The notes under the pieces are model-generated. The model did no database searches and had not been told where the DNA came from. It saw only the letters and a program-made list of their open reading frames with translations. Positions 48,241 to 64,000 of a stretch of 64,000 nucleotides of DNA are shown here, one piece after another; the stretch's first letter is position 1, and every line of letters begins with the position of its first letter. The stretch comes from Phalacrocorax aristotelis (lineage: Eukaryota; Chordata; Aves; Suliformes; Phalacrocoracidae). The stretch covers positions 111,638,756 to 111,702,755 of the forward strand of contig NC_134276.1 in the NCBI RefSeq assembly GCF_949628215.1. The letters are read 5' to 3'. The position numbers were made by a program, and so were the translations under genes.

Positions 48241-51200
48241 ATTTGTTCTGCTTTTCATAGCTGGAAGTGTTCCTCTTCTCTCCCTATTATTTTCACTTTT
48301 TAAGTGATTTTTATTATGTCATTGTTTAGAGTCAGTGAACATGAATGGAAGGAACACTTGAATTGGAAGAGCTATTCTAATTTCAAAAGCAAGAGCTTTT
48401 TTGAGAAAGCAAGCCTGTAAGTAAGGGTGGTTTGGGTTTACTGGTTTTGGGTGGGTTTGTTTTGTGTGTGTAGGGTGGTTGGTGTGTTATTAAGTAAATA
48501 GTTGTCTGTTAGCTGCTTCTAGGGAGCATAGCTATGGTAGATATTTTACTTCTTGACTGAACTCTAAACCATACTGCTGTGCAACAAACAAATCAATGTA
48601 ACTTTCTCATTGAAGCAGTGACTTGTATTTATAACTTTTCACCTGGGAAAAAATGATTCATTTGTCTGTGAATCTATATACCAGTTTTCAGGGATATGCT
48701 ATTACTCGCTCCTCCCCTCAGAAATGTACCCTTACCGTGCTGTGTTCCACCACAAGCAGTGTCCTGGAATGCAGCAATTTTTGAGGAGTGGTAAGACTCT
48801 GCAAAAAATGCTACAAAGCAAAGAAGGCACAAGCATTAAGGTGTTAGGTGAAAGACTGTGTAGCTAACCTATTTGCAGTATGAGTGGTACTAATATCCTT
48901 CTCAGAAGTGCTGTATGAAAAGGAAGGGAGGTAGATTTCATGAGAAATGATCCATTAGTGAATGTCTTAATCAACATGCAGTTTACAGTATTAAAACCAG
49001 CACGGAACTACTGTTCTCTGTACTGGCTATTCTGATTTTTGGCCTGTAATGCAGATCCTGTTTTTTTTATTATTCTCCCCCCACCCCAAAAGTGAAGTGT
49101 GACACTTGTGTATCGGTGTGTGAGAAGAAAAAAATTGAAGAAAAGCTAATTACAAATATATTTCCATTAAGTCTTTATAGCAATTTTTGAATGCTTCCCC
49201 TTAAATAATTTCATATAAGGAATAGTATGCTTACATTGTGGCACTGAATTATTGTCCACATTAAAATAGAAAAATAAAAATCAGAATTTTGTTTGCAGCG
49301 TTTCTTTACAATTAGAGTTGATTACACCTTGCTTAACAAAGTCAGTTTTATACTAGAGAAACTTAATAGAATCAGCCTCCCAATAAGATACGGTCAAATG
49401 TTTTTAATGACAGTTATTGATCTCTCTTGTCATCATTGTCTGCTATCCCTTCTTGACAGACATGCACTATAGGAAAGGCAGCTTATCTGCAGAGGCATGT
49501 CCTGAGGAAGTTGGGATGTGTTGCTTAATGGAGGAATTTTGCTCAAGGAAAAGCTTTCAGAAGACCTTGTCATAGCTGACGCAGCTTTGAACAAAAACCT
49601 TACCTTGGAAACAGTCATATTATTGGAGTCTGTTCCCATCTGCCAAGTCTCAGGGGAGGGGGAGAGGTTGTAAAGTATAAATTTTCAAAATGTAATCTTT
49701 ACCATGTCACTTTGCCTAGAGGAATGCATCTAGGATAATCAGCCTGGTGCCAGTGCATCAGCCTGTACTCCAGTTGGGTTTTCTCATTATCTTGAATTTT
49801 TTGTACATTATCTTTCGTTCAAACTAGGATGTGACTGACTGGATCTCTATTTGAGATCTCTGCTTGCTTTCAGTCAATTCTGTGGTTAAAAGGGTAGTGA
49901 AAGCAACATGCTTATTCATTATATCTAACAGATATGTGTAATAAGTGTTTCTGATAAGTACTTCCTAAGTGGAACAAGGCATATGAAGAAGCAGCAAAAT
50001 GAAGAGTAACTGTGACTGTCTTTCACTAGATTTAAATAAGTAGCTGCAGGAGTGTCTTTTTTTCAAGCTTAATGTTATCTCATTCAGAAGCATTAGAGCC
50101 TGCATAAGGAAAAAGCCTGGCCATGTGACAGATCCTACATAGCCAGAAAAGGTTCTGCAGAGACTGTTGTAGCTATCCATCTTGTCCTTAAAGCACGTTA
50201 AAATCTTTTAATTGTAATTTTAATGCCTTAATTTCAGATTTTTTTTCTTATTTTGTCCGGTGAAAATACCAAAGACTCTAGCATCAAAGAAGGTTCTTTG
50301 ACATTAAAATATATCTCTGGAGCTGTCCTCTAAGTAAAGCCAAATATATTCAGGCCTCTTTCTTCCTGCACCTGTTATTTTCTGTTGCAGGAGTGTTTTG
50401 GTTTTTTTTTTCTTTTACAGTTTTGCTGTTTCTTTTTCTGATAAACAGGCCTTTTGCACTGTCTGAGGGAGAACGTGTGTTGTTACCAAGACACTCATAA
50501 GGAGTGCATTCAAAATGCTATCAAAAGCATAGAACAAGCTAATAATCTCGTAGACACAATATTGATTGCTTTCACTTGTAGCAGGCGTAAGGTTTGAAAT
50601 GTCAGTATGACTTTGTTTTTGATGATGTTTCTTTTTTCGACTACTGTTTTATAGTAAAGCACATACTATGAACTTGTCTGTCGAGTTTGGTTGTCTTTCA
50701 GGCATTACTTTTTTTTCTGAACTAAACATATAATGTACCTGTTAAGCATGACCTGAACTGAAAATGTTTCAATGGAATACATCACATCACCCTTTAAACT
50801 TCCCTTTGCATAGCCGTAAAATGAGAACAGTAGGGGGGGTAGAATAGTAGATGGCAGCTCTAGTAGGGATGACATCTGGTATGCATTGTGTTAAATGGCT
50901 GTTAGTCCTGTTATTGAAAATCTAGTCCCGGCTTTCTTTTTTTTATCCAAGTATAGTAAAGCTGTGTCTTTGGAATGTTAAATGAAAATGTGAGCCTTCT
51001 GAAAGGATATAAAAGGAGTAGTAGCCTTAGAGATCAACTTATATATGTAGAAGTCAGGTAGGAAAAAACTGGAAAAGAGGTGAAGAGATACAAATAAATG
51101 GTATGTCAGACATCTGAATCACTGGTGGAAAGCAGTAACAGGTGGTGTTAAAGTTAGAAAGGAGGAGAGTGTTGAGAAGGTTCTTGAAGGAAACTCTGAC

Positions 51201-54075
51201 ATCTGTGTTATGAAATACCATGTAACAGTATTGACATTTAAACTGATACAATATTGCTTTTTTTCTTTAAAATTGCGCAGTAGTTATAATATCACTAGCC
51301 TTTCTATTAACTACCACTAGCCCAGTCGCCATGAGCATTTTGGTGACTTGAGAAATGAATGAAATGGGTGTGAATTTAGTCTGTACTGTTGCTTTTCTTG
51401 TATGACAGACCATTGGCTTTGTAGCTACTTATATAAAGAGTAGCTTAATAGATGAAATCAACTTTGGTCTTGATGTGAAGCTAATAGATTAAAATTGGAG
51501 GAGCATGAAGTGCAATAAATGAAAAGTCTTCTCCTTGAAATGTGAAAGGTGGTGGCCTAGAAGGACGAGAAAGTGAATTTCCAAATGCCTTTTTCTGTCA
51601 AGATATGTGTATGTATACATGCATAGAGCACATTACCCTTAGGGTAAGGATCGCATAGTGGCTTTGTGGAAATGTAGTGAAAAAGAATGGAATGTTGACT
51701 CTTTGTTTTAGTTTGCCTTTCTTCTTGCTGCTGTGTCTCTATAGCAAATCTATTTCTTTGATTAATAAAAATTCTTGCATCTGATTATTTTTTCAGGGTC
51801 ATTTGGCTATAGGATCAACCAGGCTAAATTGAAAATAATAATAAGTATTTTGTTTATAAGCTATCAGTGTAGCTGTAACTATGTGGTACATCGGATCTCT
51901 GAGGAAACTTAGGAGGAAGTCAGCATGTTACAGCACATACATGAAACTTGTTGGCGGTGTGAGAAACAGTCTGACTTAGAACACTGTTGGTGCTGAACTT
52001 GTCAAATTGAATGAGGGACTGTCATCTTTTACACTTTGCAAAAGAGTAGTCTTGAAGGTGATTCTCAGGTAAAGTTTCGTCCAACATATCTGAATTGAAT
52101 TCCAAAAAGGAAAGTGGAAGAGCAGAGTGTCTTCAGACACCTAAAGTCCAGATTCCTTTTTTTTTTTTCCCTCTATTTTTGCTAACTTTACTCACTTTCT
52201 TTCACTACTTTGATTAGGAACTAAGTACACAAATTCTTAAGACAGGAAGGGGAGTATAAAAGCAAGCAGCGAATATCTTTCAATGCATGCGCTGCATCTG
52301 GACATCTACGTAACTGGAGCTTCTGCTCGCCTTTTTGTGGCAAAGTGTTTCCTCTAGCAGCTTCCTTTTGCGCAGCTCCGTTATGAGGCTGGGCTTCATG
52401 TGTTCAGTGTCCTGACCTCTATAGTCGTTAGAAATGACTAATGCAGCAATGGTTCACATAAAGGTAGTTATGAACGCAAGGGTGTTCTTCATAGATTTGT
52501 GATAAACTTCACAGGTAAAGTCACCAATTATTATGACTAGGAAACACCATTTGGGGCTGTCACTTTCTGGCACAGAGACAGTGTCTGCATCTGCCAGAAG
52601 AGAGGCAGTGGAGTCAAGTTTTTGGTTTTGCTTATTCTTTCTAAATGGGAGTATCCTTTTAGAAGAGTTGGAGGTGCTTAGCTGGGTTATGAAGGAGGGA
52701 GTCTGCTGTGGTCTGTGATTGATTTCTTTTGTATTTCTTCCTCCTCTTAAGCACACATTGAAGGAAATAACTTGCAGCATGACAGCTGAAGGTACACCCA
52801 GCCATCGCAGGAATGCCCCCTCTAGAACACAGCCTCAGCTGTTCTCTTTGACGATTGGCATAGTCTGTGCTGCCCACATCTCAAACCCTTTCTTGTGCAC
52901 AGATTGCTTAATTAAGATAGAATGAGGTAAACATCAGTTTTGTGATAAAAATCAGTACTGAAGAGGAAGAACTAGTCCTATTATGACCTGAGGAGGGGTT
53001 TTGAATTGGGCTGTATAAGATGGAAGGTTGAATTCTTTATGGGAGAAAGCCATTTTCAAAGGATTTAACATTGCCTGTAATTCTCTGTAGAATGTACTGA
53101 TTTGAGTTTTGAACGTTGTCAACAAACCTTTGTGTACAAGAAAATGAATATTTTGGATTTTCATTTTTTGCTACTAATTTTGTTATACTTTGCTAACCAT
53201 TAATCAAAAGTTAGTCATATCTGTTCTCTTCTCTGACTTAAGTCCCCCTAAAGATTCAGAAGCACCTGAGCTTTGGTGTTCTTTTTGATACTGTTATTAT
53301 AAATTTTTTAACACTAGTGGGGTTTTGTGTGCTTCTTCTGAGAATAAACAATGAAGTAAGTTGGTAGACTCGTATGGAAAGTATCACATGTCTCTAGTCA
53401 ATGTATGAAGTTTGCTTTTTAGTCCCATATACTGTGAAATTTTTCATCTTTAATAGTGATTTCATCCTTCTTTAATGTTGTGCATGGGGTCATGGTCTAG
53501 AGATACTTTTTTACTGTAAATTCTGTTAGATTTTAAATGTCTTTATTCTCCCTTCTATTGACAAAAAATACATCTTTCTCTTCTGAATGTGCTCTGAGTT
53601 CACTTGTGCTTAGGTGTACATTGTCTGGCTTTCTGTGTATTGGCAGTACAGATTATGGATACCTTAGCCATACTGGTAATAGAATCTGGTACCCACTGAA
53701 AGAGTCCATTTGTGCAGCAGTGGCATAACACCTTATTGTTACGGCAAGCCTTAGTTTAATGACCTGAGTGTTAGTAAAACAGAAGTCCAAATGTGGATTC
53801 ACTCCATAGAATCAATCCTTATTCCTTTTCCTGTAACTTTTGGAATAAATGAGACATTGACAATAATTTAAAATATGTATTGCGTAGGACATAATTAAGA
53901 TACTGATGTTAAATTGCTTTTCTGTGACTTAGCAGAACTGCTGATCACAAAATTTCACTAACCTGCAGAAGCTGACATACCTCCTATTTAAGGAGCGCGG
54001 TCCAACTGTACTAATGTGGCAGCTCCACTCAAAGGATTTTCAGGATCCATGCTAGAAAAGATGATTTGTGCTAGC
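48241..54075. other. Intron 1, no gene seen
   Basis: AT-rich intronic sequence. Weak points of interest only: a G-rich patch near 50831 and a TATAAAAGCAAGCAG string at 52256-52270 with no downstream exon that I can recognise. Confidence 0.5.
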
Positions 54076-54399
54076 ATTTAAAGGGGACTTACAAGAAAGA
54101 TGGGGACAAACTTTTTAGTAGGGCCTCTTGCAATAGGACGAGGGGTAATGGTTTTAAACTAAAAGAAGGTAGGTGTAGACTAGATACAAGCAAGATATTT
54201 GTTACAGTAAGGGCCGTGAAACACTGGCACAGGTTGCCCAGAGAGGTGGTAGATGCCCCATCCCTGGAAACATTCAAGGTGAGGTTGGATGTGGCTCTGA
54301 GGAACCTGATCTAGTTGAAGATGTGCCTGCTCACTGCAGGTGGGTTGGACTAGAGGACCTTTAAGGGTTCCTTCCAACCCAAGCTATTCTATGATTCTA
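54076..54399 (+). repeat. CR1 LINE 3' region
   Basis: A plus-strand CR1 3' fragment of about 320 bases with strong family blocks: GGGGACTTACAAGAAAGATGG near the start, GAAACACTGGCACAGGTTGC, CCCAGAGAGGTGGTAGATGC and GGTTGGACTAGAGGACC, ending in TTCTATGATTCTA. It corresponds to the region just before and including the 3' end and is 5' truncated. It is relatively well preserved and oriented like ROBO2. Confidence 0.92.
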
Positions 54400-60630
<6,231 letters not shown>

Positions 60631-60669
60631 CACTGACTCAGGCTGCCTCTGATGTAGCCTGAGTCAGTG
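60631..60669. repeat. Perfect 14-bp inverted repeat holding two AP-1 sites
   Basis: The arms CACTGACTCAGGCT (60631-60644) and AGCCTGAGTCAGTG (60656-60669) are perfect reverse complements around an 11-base loop. Each arm contains the AP-1 (Fos/Jun) consensus TGA[CG]TCA. As RNA it would form a 14-bp hairpin. It is too short for a canonical microRNA precursor on this evidence, and a regulatory or chance origin remains open. Confidence 0.7.
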
Positions 60670-63600
60670 GCAGCCCCCAGAGAGAGCAGCTGTAGCCCCA
60701 GGTGTTAAATATGTGACAGCAGCTTGATCTATCGACCACTGTAAGAGGGGGCTTTGGCTTAAATGAAAATTCATGAAAAATTGATGAAGTCCCCAGATTA
60801 TTTTTTTTCCGTTTTCCTTTTCCAGTGCTGTGCCAATGCAGCAAGAGAGATTAAATGAGGTGTTGAACGCTTTAGTGGCAAGGAGGTTGTGGTTCAAAGG
60901 TCAGGGGTCAAGGGAGGGAAAAAAGACCAATTTTCTACCTTACTTTCCTTTAAAAGAAAACATGAGGCTTTTCAGATTAGCTGGGATTTGATGCCATTTT
61001 AATATAAGACTAAAGCAGGGGAATATTCACAAATAGGATTCTTTTCTGCATGGGTTGGCAAAGGGTAGGAGTGTGTGGGTTGGTGCTAATAGAAAACAGT
61101 GGAAGACTCTGAGTCATAATTCAATTGGAGAACCAGAAATAGATTGAATTTTGTAATGGCAGTATAAATTTGGGCTTCCATCTTTCTGAGTCTGTGCTTG
61201 AACTGAAGTCATTTGGAGAAAGAAGAGGTCTTGCATTATTTATATGTCACAGATTGCTTGAATAGCAGGCTTTGGAACACTCTCCAAACATAATGATCCT
61301 ATTTATGTTAGATCCAAAACCGAATTATGTTTTTATCTGTAACAAAAGAGGTTATAGTAGTACACTGAGTTTAGTGTGAAGAGTCACAGGTGTATTCCAA
61401 AGCAAGCATAAACCACATCTTAAACACAGATGACAGTAATTTTACAAATAAAACAGACATGTTTTAATGTTCAGTGAATAAAAGCTGAGTGGTATAAACT
61501 ATATGCTATGCAATCATCTCTGTACCATAATGTTAATGACTATTTGCTGGAGTATGTGCACAAGGCTGCAATATGTTCATAATAATGGAGTGAATAATTT
61601 AATTTGAGAGATTCAAGGTAAAGACCACCTGTAAAATAAGATAAAAAAGAACAATGCGTATATGACTGTAAAATGGGTGGATGATTTTTCTCATCTAGTT
61701 TCTGTTCAGCATATGACTTAAATATAAGAATTGTTATTAATTCTGTTACTGATATTTTCAAAGTCTGATTTGCTTTGGGGTTACTTTCACAAGTGGAGGG
61801 TACATCTTGTTCATTTACTTACAGCCCTCTCTCCCTCAACCTTCTCAATAGAGTGTAAAAAGCTTCCTGTCTGAGCTGGCAGTCTTTTGCTCTCATCAAG
61901 ACAGAAGTAATTATTGTAGAAACTGAAATGCTGGAGACTGTGGTCCTGTGGACGAGCCGTATCAGGACATTGAAAAGCATCATGGTTGGTTTTTTTTTTT
62001 TTTAACTTTACATTCCTCTAAGAAGGAATATGACAAACCACGGCTATTATCACAGCACACTTAATGAAAATAAAATTTGCCTTGTAGAAGAAAATACATA
62101 AAATCGTATTTGATTATCTAATCACGGAAAAGGCAGATTTCATAAGATGGGGGGAACACTTCAAACCTCTGTACTTCTGAAGCTTGCAAAAAGCAATTTC
62201 TTTTGATTAGGAGAAAGCCATTGGGAATACCATCATTAGAAATCATTACATAATACAACATTTCTGTATAGGGCATAATTTAATTCTTACTATTAGAAAT
62301 TAAAGAGGCTAATAAATACCAGTGAGTAAAGCCATATCAGATAAATCAAGACCTGGTTGATGTCTCATTGGAAAGTTTCTTTTTGAGCAGTTCAGCTTTT
62401 AGCTGAGTGTGTGTTTCTACTGCTTCTGAATTAATTTCAGATAAGAAATGTAGGTATTTGAGAGGGCATGATTTTTGTACCGGTAGCCAGAGTCAACTAG
62501 AATTTTTATGATAGAGGTGCTCTTCACCGGGATGAACTAAACTATATCTCCTGTTGTTAACACATTTCTCACAAACTGTTTAAGAGTGTGCTTCAGCATA
62601 GGTGCCTTCAACGTGGACAAAACTAGTACTTCCTGTCATTGTCTACTAGGATTTAGACAGGTGACTGCATTGTTACGTCTCCATTTCTTATCCTTTGAGC
62701 TGCACTTGGATGTGCAGATTTAAATGTTTAGTTCAAGGCTAAAAATTCTGATGAGTCCTCACATTTAAGAGCTATCACACTGATGGTAGATCCAAAGATA
62801 TTTAACATTATTTCAGTCATAATATCAAGCTGTACAGTGCCTGTAGGTTTCTCCAGAGCTTGTTATTTTTCTCCATTTTCTTTTTCTTGCTCTTTTCATA
62901 CCGTGGTCATCTTATAATAGATTTTTATTTTTGGTAGGTGTTCACAGCACAATGAGCTCTAGAGATACGCAGGTTCACACAAAACAAGCAGGCTTGGGTT
63001 CCAGAAGATTGATTGTTGTGAGCACATAAGTTCAGCTGGTTATGTGTGCTGAGAAGGGTACACTGGCCCAGTGAAAAGTTTCCTTAACAGCTGGAAGTTG
63101 GTTCCACTCTGTGAATTAATTCCTTCAGAATTGGTTAGTATGTCTTTGCAATGCACTCTCTTTCACGGTGTTGTCATACAGTCTAGTATCATCCCCAGTG
63201 TTTCTGTAGTAGAAATAGTTTCTCACATCCAGAAATGGTTAGAGTAGCTTTCTGTAGGATCTCTAATTTATTCCTTGAATTCTTCTCCTCAGGATCTACC
63301 CTTTTCCCCACCTAAAAGAGACCTTCCAGTGTTACATTTTTAGAAGTCGTTTGCAGTGTGCTTGATCTCATTCTGCTTCTAATAATTTCTTGCATATTTC
63401 CTCATTTGATTTTTATTGGCTTCCTTCTTCCCCTTGCCTTATGTTTTTAAAAATAAAATTCTGCTGTTTGTATATCTTTGAATGCTCTACCTGATAAAAC
63501 ATTGAAAGCTAAGGAACTACTGATGACTTTACAGAACAGAAACCTTGAAAGAGATCAGCTATTGGGTGATCTGTTAGCGTACGTGTGGTCATGTACTGAT

Positions 63601-63919
63601 TTTTTGTTGTTGTTGTTGACATTTCTCTGATTTTTAGTTCAGCTGGGAAATAAAGGAGAACAAGATAACACTGCATTTTTTACAACTCTGTTCCCTTTGA
63701 TCAGGAGCCTATAAGCGTTATCTGAAAGTTAATTGAAATACCAGGTATTGTTGGCATATGCTTCAGAAGTGCTATTCTGTGATGTCAGGCTAAAAAAAAA
63801 AAATGCTCATTTGAAGCAGTACTTCAGACCATTCCTTTGCAAATGTTGCATAATCTCAACTCTAACAAAGTTCATTACTATGGTAATTAACAGTGATTAT
63901 TAGGGGGAGATTGGTGGGT
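60670..63919 (+). other. ROBO2: ROBO2 intron 2, second part
   Basis: No exon or clear transposon was recognised. The stretch 62030-62330 is rich in homeodomain-type motifs (TTTGATTATCTAATCACGG, AGAAATCATTACATAATAC) and is a weak enhancer candidate. The remainder is AT-rich intron. Confidence 0.65.
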
Positions 63920-64000
63920 GTTATATATATATGTGTGTATGTCTTATATACCCACACATATGTGTGTATATATATACACTCATATGTATGTATACACGTT
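63920..64000. repeat. TA/TG microsatellite at the window edge
   Basis: Alternating TATATA, TGTGTATG and ACACAT strings run to the end of the window. The tract probably continues beyond it. Confidence 0.9.

Overview
This window reads as vertebrate, almost certainly bird, nuclear DNA. Coding density is very low, the sequence is AT-rich, and GT-AG splice sites and CpG islands are visible. The recognisable repeats are CR1 LINE fragments (at least six, most of them 3' ends) and two copies of an LTR family I associate with neoavian birds, so a non-chicken bird is likely. No prokaryotic-style operons, CRISPR arrays, rRNA genes or tRNA genes were seen.

The only gene I can support is the 5' part of ROBO2 (roundabout guidance receptor 2), on the + strand. 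Its first coding exon holds the 5' leader and a 19-residue signal peptide segment, with the ATG at 9707 and the exon ending at 9761 before a perfect GTAAGT donor. Intron 1 is 46,634 bases long (9762-56395). Exon 2 (56396-56722) encodes the mature N-terminus and the whole first immunoglobulin domain, the main Slit-binding module of Robo receptors. Both introns are phase 1, so exon 2 is a symmetric module. The rest of the receptor lies beyond the right edge, in or after intron 2, which starts at 56723.

Layout: 1-7.6 kb is AT-rich upstream DNA with one old CR1 fragment. At 7.65-9.06 kb there are two CpG-rich blocks that form the promoter region, and a third CpG block at 10.05-10.47 kb lies inside the start of intron 1. 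The leader between about 9.1 kb and the start codon carries five short upstream ORFs, one of which overlaps the ROBO2 start codon. Intron 1 is mostly unremarkable AT-rich sequence with CR1 pieces (27.8, 37.4-38.0, 40.2, 48.1 and 54.1 kb) and two oppositely oriented LTRs of one family (43.66-44.03 and 45.48-46.06 kb). The second LTR has a visible 5-bp target-site duplication. Several stretches (notably 41.5-42.4 kb and 36.4-37.0 kb) are dense in homeodomain and POU-type motifs and are candidate enhancers, but conservation cannot be measured here.

I found no new multi-gene system. The most interesting observations are the start-overlapping uORF and uORF series in the ROBO2 leader, the octamer- and homeobox-rich intronic block, a perfect 14-bp inverted repeat that places two AP-1 consensus sites head to head in intron 2, and the inverted LTR pair.
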